10,819 bases of DNA. Source: Candidatus Shapirobacteria bacterium. GTDB lineage: Bacteria > Patescibacteriota > Microgenomatia > UBA12405. Positions 1 to 5,369 of this stretch are shown here, in pieces; position 1 is the stretch's first letter, and each line of letters starts with the position of its first letter. Under the pieces are notes generated by a model. It saw only the letters and a program-made list of their open reading frames with translations. It made no database searches and was not told the DNA's origin. The stretch is taken from positions 1 to 10,819 of the forward strand of contig VFLE01000121.1 in the NCBI GenBank assembly GCA_009885205.1, given 5' to 3'. The position numbers and the translations under genes were made by a program.

Positions 1-8
1 GTGCGGGC

Positions 9-38
9 GTGGCCTGCGCCACATCACATTCCTGTGAT
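9..38. repeat. Two adjacent small hairpins, the first GC-rich
   Basis: GTGGC (9-13) pairs with GCCAC (18-22) around a 4-nt loop. ATCACA (23-28) then pairs perfectly with TGTGAT (33-38) around TTCC. They lie 3' of the tRNA gene on its strand. The first 22 bases of the window are far richer in GC than the surroundings and share GCCTGC with the repeat inside the nearby hydrolase gene. No T-tract follows either hairpin in the direction of tRNA transcription; a T5 run (47-43, minus strand) lies just after the tRNA and before them. They could be transcript-end structures or the edge of a dispersed repeat cut by the window. Confidence 0.4.
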
Positions 39-50
39 TATGAAAAACTG

Positions 51-121
51 TTACCCCGCAAGGATTCGAACCTCAATTCCTACGTTCAGAGCGTAGTGGA
101 CTACCATTATCCGACGGGGTA
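51..121 (-). tRNA. tRNA-Gln (anticodon CUG)
   Basis: A 71-nt cloverleaf folds fully. The acceptor stem is TACCCCG/CGGGGTA (7 perfect pairs). The D stem is GGAT/GTCC around AATGGTA, with one G-T wobble. The anticodon stem is CTACG/CGTAG with loop CTCTGAA, placing CTG (89-87) at positions 34-36 to read CAG. The variable loop is GAAT. The T arm is TGAGG/CCTTG with two wobbles and the canonical loop TTCGAAT. The discriminator base is A and no CCA is encoded, so CCA must be added enzymatically. The U1-A72 first pair is typical of bacterial tRNA-Gln and is a known recognition feature of the GatCAB amidotransferase route from Glu-tRNA-Gln. Whether this organism uses that route cannot be seen here. 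Confidence 0.95.
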
Positions 122-127
122 TCGTGT

Positions 128-133
128 TATATT
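128..133 (+). promoter_or_regulatory. -10-like box (TATATT) for the 54-aa ORF
   Basis: TATATT ends 5 nt before the ATG at 139, the same geometry as at the other genes of the window, so the transcript would start at or next to the initiation codon. The sequence between the tRNA and this ATG is only 17 bp. Confidence 0.45.
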
Positions 134-136
134 ATA
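131..136 (-). promoter_or_regulatory. -10 box (TATAAT) for tRNA-Gln
   Basis: A perfect TATAAT on the minus strand ends 9 nt before the mature 5' end of the tRNA, predicting a start about 2-3 nt upstream of it. No good -35 hexamer is seen at 16-18 bp. It overlaps the plus-strand -10 of the adjacent small ORF. Confidence 0.6.
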
Positions 137-138
137 CT

Positions 139-303
139 ATGCAAACATTAGACCAACTAATCACAGATTTAAAATTAACTCCCAAACAATCGGATGTTAT
201 CAAAAAATATTTTGAGGAGTTGACAGTCGAACTTCTCGAAAGTCTCAAGCAAGATAACTTGCAAAATTTTGAAGAAACAATTTCTTCCATAAAATCAAAT
301 TAG
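139..303 (+). CDS. Small hypothetical protein, 54 aa
   Basis: An ATG-to-TAG ORF encodes MQTLDQLITDLKLTPKQSD followed by a Lys/Glu/Leu-rich stretch ending in SIKSN. It is predicted to be largely helical, acidic to neutral, with no signal peptide, membrane segment or cysteine. I do not recognise a firm family. The pattern of a short helical protein with a Leu/Glu periodicity recalls small uncharacterised CPR proteins such as the DUF5663 type, but that is only an impression. In favour of a real gene are a -10-like hexamer at the standard distance and a codon choice like the neighbours. Against it are the short length and a 59-bp antisense overlap with the 3' end of the hydrolase gene. The start is the only ATG that fits the promoter spacing. 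Confidence 0.55.
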   Translation: MQTLDQLITDLKLTPKQSDVIKKYFEELTVELLESLKQDNLQNFEETISSIKSN

Positions 304-910
304 TCTCATCGCCATGGCCCGGTAAGACCGTAATATTTTCTTTAAGTTTTAATATTTTTTTAATACTTTTATCTAAATCTGTTTTAGATGAGTAATTATG
401 GCTAGTATCACCTATCCCATCGGCAAAAATGGTATCACCTGTAAATAATAATTGCGATTTTTCGGCATAAAAACAAACACTCCCCGGAGTATGTCCCGGA
501 GTTTGGATCACTTTAATCATTTCATCCCCAAGTTTAATTCTTCTTATTTTTTGAAGTTTGCCTGCCCGCCGTGGAGGGAAGTTTGAAGTTTTTATTTTTA
601 ATGCCTTAATTTTTTTATTTAAATAATATTCTGCCGTCTCTGAAGCTCGGTTAATCAAAAAAATATCTTCTGTTCCCATTGCTACCGGAATATTGTATAT
701 CAACTGCAAGTCCAAAACTCCCAAAACATGGTCAAAATGACCATGGGTCAACAAAATAGCCATTGGTGTTAAACCCAACTCAGCCACAATTTGGGCAATT
801 TCTACTCCTTCATCACCCGGGTCAATAATCACTGCTGTTTTATCTATTGACCACACTATATAGCAATTTGTGCCCATTTCACCCACAATTATCTTCCGGT
901 AATTTAGCAT
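245..910 (-). CDS. MBL-fold metallo-hydrolase (glyoxalase II-like), 221 aa
   Basis: This is a single-domain metallo-beta-lactamase-fold hydrolase of the hydroxyacylglutathione-hydrolase-like (YcbL-type) group, predicted cytosolic. The metal ligands are visible: THGHFDH at residues 55-61 (H56, H58, D60, H61), TPGHT with H140, TGDT with D159, and PGHG with H199. The N-terminal segment with MGTNCYIV and IIDPGD is typical of the family. Natural substrate cannot be told from sequence; a thioester such as lactoyl-glutathione analogues is the family precedent. Residues about 107-121 (KTSNFPPRRAGKLQK) look foreign: they are encoded by a dispersed repeat, and the flanking sequence reads as an ordinary MBL on both sides, so the insertion appears tolerated in a loop. 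The start ATG at 910 has a TAGAAT -10 five nt upstream. Its 3' end overlaps the 54-aa ORF on the opposite strand. Confidence 0.93.
   Translation of the reverse strand: MLNYRKIIVGEMGTNCYIVWSIDKTAVIIDPGDEGVEIAQIVAELGLTPMAILLTHGHFDHVLGVLDLQLIYNIPVAMGTEDIFLINRASETAEYYLNKKIKALKIKTSNFPPRRAGKLQKIRRIKLGDEMIKVIQTPGHTPGSVCFYAEKSQLLFTGDTIFADGIGDTSHNYSSKTDLDKSIKKILKLKENITVLPGHGDETNLILWKKLFLQNFASYLA
548..592. repeat. Dispersed repeat inserted in frame in the MBL hydrolase
   Basis: On the plus strand the segment reads TTGAAGTTTG (551-560), a GC-rich core CCTGCCCGCCGTGGAGGG (561-578), then GTTTGAAGTTT (581-591). The flanking GAAGTTTG units match those at 5759-5778 and 9404-9435. The core is much richer in GC than the gene around it and resembles half of a palindrome. 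The segment is translated on the minus strand as residues 107-121 without breaking the frame. Confidence 0.7.
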
Positions 911-915
911 AAGAT

Positions 916-921
916 ATTCTA
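916..921 (-). promoter_or_regulatory. -10 box (TAGAAT) for the MBL hydrolase
   Basis: TAGAAT (5 of 6 to consensus) ends 5 nt before the ATG on the minus strand. It shares two bases with the divergent TATAAT at 920-925. No -35 at standard spacing. Confidence 0.6.
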
Positions 922-925
922 TAAT
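920..925 (+). promoter_or_regulatory. -10 box (TATAAT) for the RRM protein
   Basis: A perfect TATAAT ends 6 nt before the ATG at 932, so the expected transcription start coincides with the A of the start codon. There is no Shine-Dalgarno sequence in the 21-bp gap. Confidence 0.7.
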
Positions 926-931
926 ACTCTC

Positions 932-1429
932 ATGTCAAAAGAACCCAGTAAACGTCTATTTGTCGGTGCCTTGCCTTTTAAATTTACCGAAGGTGAGCTA
1001 GTAACCCTGTTTGCTCCCTTTGGTCGGATTACGGCCCTGCGGATTATGCACAATCAATGGGGTAAAAGTCGTGGCATGGGTTTTGTCGAGTATGATGAAC
1101 TTCAACCAGCCATAAACGCCAAACACGAGTTACACAATTTTGCCGTAGAACCGGAAAGAACAATTATTGTGGATTTTGCCCAGCCCGATCCCTATTTAAC
1201 CCCCGAAGGTGCCGCTCGTCATATCGAGGCCCTGGGTCGCAAAAAGAAAAAGAATCCTACCTCTACTTTTGTTCCACCTAAACCCACCTCAGCTACCGAC
1301 GAAAAACCAGTTTTCCATTCCAAAAAATATTACGAACATCAACGCCCCACTATCTTTAAATCTCGTGCCTTCCACGCCAAAGTCGGCGCCAAATTTTCCT
1401 CTCGTACAAAAAGTAAGTTATCTCATTAA
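932..1429 (+). CDS. RRM-domain RNA-binding protein with basic tail, 165 aa
   Basis: Residues 7-84 form one RNA recognition motif. RNP2 is LFVGAL (9-14) and RNP1 is RGMGFVEY (47-54), retaining the aromatic F51 and Y54 but with Met for the usual aromatic at the third position. After the domain comes a long lysine- and arginine-rich tail (KKKK at 104-107, then Pro/Ser/Thr-rich and basic segments to the C terminus), probably disordered and adding non-specific RNA contact. Bacterial single-RRM proteins of this kind are known from cyanobacteria, where several are cold-induced; targets here are unknown. The RRM lies at the N terminus, starting right after the ATG. It diverges from the hydrolase and precedes the dihydrouridine synthase by 14 bp, but that gene has its own -10-like box. 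Confidence 0.9.
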   Translation: MSKEPSKRLFVGALPFKFTEGELVTLFAPFGRITALRIMHNQWGKSRGMGFVEYDELQPAINAKHELHNFAVEPERTIIVDFAQPDPYLTPEGAARHIEALGRKKKKNPTSTFVPPKPTSATDEKPVFHSKKYYEHQRPTIFKSRAFHAKVGAKFSSRTKSKLSH

Positions 1430-1430
1430 A

Positions 1431-1436
1431 TATTAA
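1431..1436 (+). promoter_or_regulatory. -10-like box (TATTAA) for the dihydrouridine synthase
   Basis: TATTAA lies in the 14-bp gap after the RRM gene and ends 7 nt before the TTG start. The AT-rich run TATTAATAATAT offers other registers, so the exact hexamer is uncertain. No Shine-Dalgarno sequence precedes the start. Confidence 0.4.
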
Positions 1437-1443
1437 TAATATT

Positions 1444-2508
1444 TTGGAAATTGTAGATTTGTTTTCTGGAAATTATGTAGTCGCTCTTTCTCCTATGGAT
1501 GGAATTACCGATGCGGCTTTTCGTAAGACTCAAGTCGAAATTGCCAAACCCGATTTGGTTTTTACCGAATTTGTTAGTGCCGAGGGGTTGGCCCACAATG
1601 CCGTTAGGCTTTTTGATCAACTTTTATATTCACCAGAAGAACGCCCAATTATAGGGCAAATATTTGGCAAAGACCCCGACTCATTTTATTTGGCCAGCAT
1701 AATTTTATGTCATCTGGGTTTTGATGGCGTTGATATCAATATGGGTTGTCCTGCCAAAAAAGTCACTCAACATGGTGCTGGTGCTGCTTTAATCGATCGT
1801 CCCGAAGTGGCTGCCAAAATTATTTTGGCTACAAAAAAGGGGATTGCTGATTATCAAAACAATCCCAAAATATTTTATAAATTAAATTTAAAACAAAAAG
1901 TTTTAGACATAATTGAAAGAAATTTAAAATATTCGAATATTTGTGTAGAGACGCCATATATGGCGTCTCTACCAATTCACCCAATTTCTTTTTCGATTAA
2001 AACAAGATTGGGCGTCTCCGAGCCAGTCGTTGACCGTTGGATTTCTCATCTTTGTTCGTTTTCACCCGATTTTATTACTCTTCATGGTCGAACCTTAAAG
2101 CAGGGTTATTCTGGACTTGCCAATTGGGATGAAATTGCCAAAGCTGCCATCATATGTCACAATTCGAATGTAAAAATATTAGGTAATGGTGATTTAACCA
2201 GTCTTAACATGACTCGAGAATATTGTGCTAAATACGACACTGATGGTGCTACTATTGGTCGGGCCGCCATGGGCAATCCTTGGATATTCAACAACAAAAC
2301 AGCCAGTTTCCAGGAAAAATATCAAGCCATGTTAAAACATGCTCGGCATTTTACCGACATTTTCCCCCATCGTCGATTCGATCCGCTTCGTCATCATTTT
2401 TTATTATATGTTTCTGGCCACCCCAATGCCTCAGCTTTACGTCAAGAAATTGTCAAGTTGACATCGATTGACCAGCTTTGTACCCTTGAAGCGGCCATCA
2501 CCGACTGA
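1444..2508 (+). CDS. tRNA-dihydrouridine synthase (Dus family), 354 aa
   Basis: This is an FMN- and NADPH-dependent enzyme that reduces specific uridines in the tRNA D-loop region. The TIM-barrel signatures occur in order: SPMDGITDAAFR (16-27, FMN phosphate/isoalloxazine region), GQIFGKDP (71-78), VDINMGCPAKKV (96-107) with catalytic C102, SIKTRLG (184-190), TLHGRTLKQGYSG (212-224), GNGD (247-250) and IGRAAMGNPW (271-280), then the helical C-terminal domain. The family usually has about 320-340 residues. The extra length sits at residues about 135-182, between the ATKKGIAD helix and SIKTRLG, and is AT-rich and partly encoded by two perfect palindromes. The TTG start (1444) is taken because the first beta strand begins at residue 12; the ATG at 1495 would remove it. 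The DusB subgroup is likely, but the insertion makes assignment uncertain. Confidence 0.93.
   Translation: MEIVDLFSGNYVVALSPMDGITDAAFRKTQVEIAKPDLVFTEFVSAEGLAHNAVRLFDQLLYSPEERPIIGQIFGKDPDSFYLASIILCHLGFDGVDINMGCPAKKVTQHGAGAALIDRPEVAAKIILATKKGIADYQNNPKIFYKLNLKQKVLDIIERNLKYSNICVETPYMASLPIHPISFSIKTRLGVSEPVVDRWISHLCSFSPDFITLHGRTLKQGYSGLANWDEIAKAAIICHNSNVKILGNGDLTSLNMTREYCAKYDTDGATIGRAAMGNPWIFNNKTASFQEKYQAMLKHARHFTDIFPHRRFDPLRHHFLLYVSGHPNASALRQEIVKLTSIDQLCTLEAAITD
1927..1942. repeat. 16-bp perfect palindrome inside the dus gene
   Basis: AAATATTCGAATATTT is a perfect palindrome centred on CG at 1934/1935. It ends two bases before the 28-bp palindrome. Together they form two successive hairpins in the part of the gene that encodes the extra loop. 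Confidence 0.75.
1945..1972. repeat. 28-bp perfect palindrome (GTAGAGACG family) inside the dus gene
   Basis: GTAGAGACG at the left and CGTCTCTAC at the right enclose the core CCATATATGG; every one of the 14 pairs matches. It is read in frame as residues 168-176 (VETPYMASL). The same outer arms with a different, also self-complementary core occur at 9087-9118, so this is a family of mobile or spreading palindromes and not a chance structure. Confidence 0.9.
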
Positions 2509-2514
2509 TACATT
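2509..2514 (+). promoter_or_regulatory. -10-like box (TACATT) for the coiled-coil protein
   Basis: TACATT (4 of 6) lies at the end of the dus gene, just after its TGA, and ends 7 nt before the ATG at 2522. The match is weak; TTATAT at 2514-2519 would place the start inside the gene. Confidence 0.3.
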
Positions 2515-2521
2515 TATATCT

Positions 2522-2929
2522 ATGGCAAATAATACCGACCTCAACACCCTTAATAGCATTGAAAATTTAATTCATAGTCACAATACTCGACTAGAATCTC
2601 TTCAAAAAGAATTAAAAACTCACAAAATGATGCTTGATGCTCTTTTAGAGAATGACAAAGAATATCAAGAGGCCGCCTCGGCTGCTGCCGCTGCTACCAA
2701 ATTAAAAACTCAATCAAAAGCCAAAGTTCTCTCGGTCACCGATGGCAAAAATCAAGTTGAAAAAATCAAAGAACAACAAATGGAAGTCAAAGAATTAAAA
2801 ATCGCTCTTTCAGACTATTTATCCCAATACGTAGTTTTGTCAGGTAGCAATCAAATCGAATCACCCGATGGTCAGGTTTTTGATATTGTCAGCAACGCCC
2901 ATTTAAGCAAAAACAAAAATAGTAAATAA
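2522..2929 (+). CDS. Conserved-looking coiled-coil protein of unknown function, 135 aa
   Basis: I cannot name a function. Residues about 8-60 are heptad-like and rich in Leu, Glu and Lys. An alanine run follows (AASAAAAAT, about residues 51-59), then a lysine-rich segment, a second helix (residues about 78-100), and a tail with YVVLSGSNQIESPDGQVFDI and a basic end. There is no signal peptide, transmembrane segment or cysteine. The architecture (two helices, then a short GSN-x-IE-x-PDGQ motif) resembles small hypothetical proteins I associate with CPR genomes, possibly a DNA- or ribosome-associated coiled coil, but this is impression only. ATG 2522 was chosen over an in-frame TTG at 2468, because that start overlaps the end of dus by 41 bp and adds a non-helical leader. 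The gene lies 13 bp after dus and 44 bp before rlmN. Confidence 0.8.
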   Translation: MANNTDLNTLNSIENLIHSHNTRLESLQKELKTHKMMLDALLENDKEYQEAASAAAAATKLKTQSKAKVLSVTDGKNQVEKIKEQQMEVKELKIALSDYLSQYVVLSGSNQIESPDGQVFDIVSNAHLSKNKNSK

Positions 2930-2960
2930 TATAGCTAAAGAATTTATCGGGGTTTTAGGG

Positions 2961-2966
2961 TAAAAT
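2961..2966 (+). promoter_or_regulatory. -10 box (TAAAAT) for rlmN
   Basis: TAAAAT (5 of 6) ends 7 nt before the GTG at 2974, supporting this GTG as the start. No Shine-Dalgarno sequence and no clear -35. Confidence 0.6.
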
Positions 2967-2973
2967 ATATTCT

Positions 2974-3966
2974 GTGAATATTGATAATGTCAGGCAATAT
3001 TTAAAATCTCTATCCTTACCCGATTTTCGCACTCGGCAAATTATCAAAAATTATTTTTCCGGGCGTTTTGACAATTTTGTCGCTATGTCTGATCTCCCTC
3101 TGGCTTTACGTAATGATCTTGATGCTAGATTCCCTTTGCTTTCTGTCACCGAATCTACACTACTAGTTTCAGAGGATTCCAAAAAAGCCGCCCTACGGCT
3201 ACACGATGGCCTCCACATTGAATCTGTTCTCATGGATTATGGTGAATGGACAACAGCTTGTATTTCAACCCAGGTCGGTTGTCCTTTGGCTTGCACCTTT
3301 TGCGCTACTGGCAAAATGGGACTTAAGCGAAATTTAACCGTTGAAGAAATTATTGACCAGATAATATTCTGGAAAAATAAAAGTTTCCCTACGCGCGTCG
3401 ATAGAATTGTCTTTATGGGCATGGGTGAACCATTTTTGAATTGGGATAATTTATTAGAAGCTTTAAAAATAATTAATAATAAAGACTATTTAAATATTGG
3501 CTCCCGCAAAATTTCTATTTCTACTGCTGGCATCGCTCCCAAGATTATTGATTTTGCCAATCTTAACACTGAAATTAACTTAGCACTTTCACTTCACAGT
3601 GCTGATCAAAAAGTTCGAGACCTTCTTATGCCTATATCTAAAAGCTTTTCTCTAATCGATTTAAAAAAAGCTCTCGATTATTACACCCATAAAACTAATC
3701 GACAGGTGATGCTTGAATATATTTTAATAGATCAGCAAAATGACCGACCTGAGGATATAAAATTAATCAAACAATTTATTGGCAGCAATTTTTTATTTCA
3801 CGTCAATATTATTCCCCTAAATCCCGTCAAAGGCGGTCTAATTCCCTCCACTCGTCAGGCTGAGTTTACCCAAGATTTAGACAAAGCTGGTATTCCTTTC
3901 ACTGTCCGCCGCAGCATCGGTCGCAGTATCAATTCCGCTTGTGGCCAATTAATTACCCAAATCTAA
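2974..3966 (+). CDS. rlmN: Dual-specificity RNA methyltransferase RlmN, 330 aa
   Basis: This is a radical-SAM enzyme that methylates C2 of A2503 in 23S rRNA and, in several bacteria, A37 of certain tRNAs. The [4Fe-4S] motif CPLACTFC gives C103, C107 and C110 (CX3CX2C). The two further family cysteines are visible: C96 in TTACISTQVGC and C323 in INSACGQL, the latter corresponding to the E. coli C355 that carries the methyl intermediate. MGMGEP (148-153), LSLHSA (205-210) and VNIIPLNP (277-284) are also family signatures. At 330 residues it is slightly shorter than the roughly 350-380 usual, mainly at the N terminus. The GTG start is supported by the TAAAAT box upstream. It follows the coiled-coil gene and precedes obg on the same strand, consistent with a ribosome-maturation neighbourhood. 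Confidence 0.97.
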   Translation: MNIDNVRQYLKSLSLPDFRTRQIIKNYFSGRFDNFVAMSDLPLALRNDLDARFPLLSVTESTLLVSEDSKKAALRLHDGLHIESVLMDYGEWTTACISTQVGCPLACTFCATGKMGLKRNLTVEEIIDQIIFWKNKSFPTRVDRIVFMGMGEPFLNWDNLLEALKIINNKDYLNIGSRKISISTAGIAPKIIDFANLNTEINLALSLHSADQKVRDLLMPISKSFSLIDLKKALDYYTHKTNRQVMLEYILIDQQNDRPEDIKLIKQFIGSNFLFHVNIIPLNPVKGGLIPSTRQAEFTQDLDKAGIPFTVRRSIGRSINSACGQLITQI

Positions 3967-3990
3967 GGTATAATATTTAACTTCTATTTT

Positions 3991-4012
3991 TAAGTTTGGA
4001 GTTTTAAGTTTT
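3991..4012. repeat. Degenerate AAGTTTG repeat upstream of obg
   Basis: AAGTTTGGAGTTTTAAGTTT (3992-4011) is a looser version of the GAAGTTTG tandem found at 5759-5778, 9404-9435 and flanking 561-578. It forms part of the 66-bp gap between rlmN and obg and overlaps the presumed -35 of obg. Confidence 0.45.
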
Positions 4013-4023
4013 GTTATTATATT
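3996..4023 (+). promoter_or_regulatory. Candidate promoter for obg (TTGGAG / TATATT)
   Basis: TTGGAG (3996-4001), a 16-bp spacer and TATATT (4018-4023) end 9 nt before the ATG, giving a leader of about 3 nt. TTAATT (4022-4027) is another possible -10. A perfect TATAAT at 3969-3974 could drive a second transcript with a leader of about 50 nt. Confidence 0.5.
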
Positions 4024-4032
4024 AATTAAGAT

Positions 4033-4977
4033 ATGTTTATTGATGAATCACATATCACTATTAAAGCCGGTAACGGTGGTGATGGTATGGCCCATTTGTA
4101 TCACGATGGTCACCGACCCAAGGGTGGTCCTGATGGTGGCAAGGGTGGTGCTGGCGGTAATTTTTATTTTAAGGGTGTTAATGATATCGGTCGTTTAACC
4201 CAATTCAGATACAAGAAAAATTTTGAAGCGGATAACGCTCAAAATGGGGGATTAAATCAAAAATCAGGTCATGATGGTCGTGATATGACACTGGAAATTC
4301 CCGTTGGGTCTTTAATTCATTTTGATAATGGTTCCCAAGAAGAAATGATGCATGACGGTCAAATAATTTTGGCGGCTAAAGGGGGACGTGGTGGTTGGGG
4401 AAATTATCATTATCGTAGCGCTACCGATCAAACCCCTACTCGTTTTGATCACGGCTATCAAACTAAAGAAAAAAATATTTTTATTGAATTAAAATTAATT
4501 GCCGATATTGGCTTAATTGGTTTACCAAATGCTGGTAAAACCAGTATTTTAAATGAATTATCACAGGCCCATGCCAAAGTCGCCAATTATGCTTTTACTA
4601 CTCTCGAACCAAATTTAGGTGTTTTGCGCAGTGGCAAGATTATGGCCGATATTCCCGGTTTAATTGAAGGTGCTACTGATGGCAAAGGTCTTGGTCACAA
4701 GTTTCTAAAACATGTCGAGAGAACTTCACTTTTAGTTCATTGTCTCTCTGCCGAGTCTACAAATCCAGTTGCCGACTATAAAATTATTCGCAGTGAAATA
4801 GCCAACCATTCTTCAGTTTTAGCCGAGAAAAAAGAAATATTAATTTTGACAAAATCAGACTTAATAACACCCGAGGAAATTAAAAAAATCAGCAAAAAAT
4901 TACCCATTAAGCTCGCCGTCTCTATTCTCGATGACGATAGTCTCAAAAAACTCTCTGATTTAATTTCTAAAAATTAG
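4033..4977 (+). CDS. obg: GTPase Obg (ObgE/CgtA), short form, 314 aa
   Basis: This GTPase acts in late assembly of the 50S ribosomal subunit and in stress control. Residues 1-155 form the glycine-rich Obg fold (AGNGGDG at 12-18, HRPKGGPDGGKGGAGG at 27-42, AAKGGRGGWG at 114-123). The G domain follows: G1 GLPNAGKTS (163-171), switch I with the conserved threonines FTTLEPNLG, G3 DIPGLIEGA (206-214), G4 TKSD (273-276) and a SAL-like G5 near 297. The protein ends right after the G domain and lacks the C-terminal OCT extension found in Firmicutes and the acidic tail of the E. coli protein; a short form is compatible with function in other lineages. The stop codon overlaps the stop of the YtxH-like gene on the other strand (shared bases 4974-4977). 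Confidence 0.97.
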   Translation: MFIDESHITIKAGNGGDGMAHLYHDGHRPKGGPDGGKGGAGGNFYFKGVNDIGRLTQFRYKKNFEADNAQNGGLNQKSGHDGRDMTLEIPVGSLIHFDNGSQEEMMHDGQIILAAKGGRGGWGNYHYRSATDQTPTRFDHGYQTKEKNIFIELKLIADIGLIGLPNAGKTSILNELSQAHAKVANYAFTTLEPNLGVLRSGKIMADIPGLIEGATDGKGLGHKFLKHVERTSLLVHCLSAESTNPVADYKIIRSEIANHSSVLAEKKEILILTKSDLITPEEIKKISKKLPIKLAVSILDDDSLKKLSDLISKN

Positions 4978-5354
4978 ACTAGCGCTTTTTTTACCTTTTC
5001 CCAATCTTTTTTCAAATATTTACTTAGTTTTTCAAATCCATCTTTGGTTGTATTTATATCTGATTTAAAATCAGTGATTACTTCATCCACCACTTCCACA
5101 TATTTTTCATTATCAATTTGTGAGCCGGCTTTTTTAAGGGCCATCAATCTTTTTTCTACCACATCTCTAATTTTTTCAAATCTATCTCTAAATTCGGTAC
5201 TATAAATTCCAAAAATATCCCGAATTTTTTTAATCATTTCCTCCCGGGTTTCACTGCCTGCTTTTGGCGCTAGCAATATTCCTCCGATGGTCCCGGCAAC
5301 TAATCCCAAAAAACCAATTAACAATGAATTACTTCCTCTATTTTCGTTTGACAT
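4974..5354 (-). CDS. YtxH-like membrane-anchored coiled-coil protein, 126 aa
   Basis: The N terminus has one hydrophobic segment (LLIGFLGLVAGTIGGILLAP, residues 11-30) running straight into KAGSETREE, the hallmark of the YtxH / gas-vesicle GvpP-like family. The rest (residues 35-126) is a highly charged helix, probably coiled coil, facing the cytoplasm if the usual positive-inside rule applies. Family members in Bacillus belong to the general stress regulon; no biochemical activity is established. The start ATG has an extended -10 (TGG-TAGACT) six nt upstream. It is the last gene of the minus-strand series era, mscL, ytxH-like, 15 bp after mscL, and its stop overlaps that of obg. Confidence 0.85.
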   Translation of the reverse strand: MSNENRGSNSLLIGFLGLVAGTIGGILLAPKAGSETREEMIKKIRDIFGIYSTEFRDRFEKIRDVVEKRLMALKKAGSQIDNEKYVEVVDEVITDFKSDINTTKDGFEKLSKYLKKDWEKVKKALV

Positions 5355-5360
5355 ATATTT

Positions 5361-5369
5361 AGTCTACCA
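5361..5369 (-). promoter_or_regulatory. Extended -10 (TGG-TAGACT) for the YtxH-like gene
   Basis: TAGACT (5361-5366) ends 6 nt before the ATG and is preceded directly by TGG, an extended -10 element that can work without a -35. It sits in the 15-bp gap after the mscL stop codon. Confidence 0.55.

Noticed and set aside
9..215. 68-codon open frame on the plus strand at the left edge
   Set aside because: It runs antisense through the whole tRNA-Gln gene and has no promoter or protein features; its content is the complement of the tRNA.
933..938. Perfect TTGACA on the minus strand upstream of the MBL gene
   Set aside because: The spacer to TAGAAT is only 11 bp, too short for a -35; it overlaps the first codons of the RRM gene.
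1945..1972. Palindrome in dus as a frameshift or pseudogene mark
   Set aside because: The frame is open across it and all downstream Dus motifs are in the same frame, so the gene reads as intact.
2468..2521. TTG start for the coiled-coil protein
   Set aside because: It overlaps the end of dus by 41 bp and lacks an upstream -10 at the usual distance; ATG 2522 fits better.
3969..3974. Perfect TATAAT after rlmN as the main obg promoter
   Set aside because: It would give a leader of about 50 nt without a Shine-Dalgarno sequence, unlike all other genes here; kept only as a possible second promoter.
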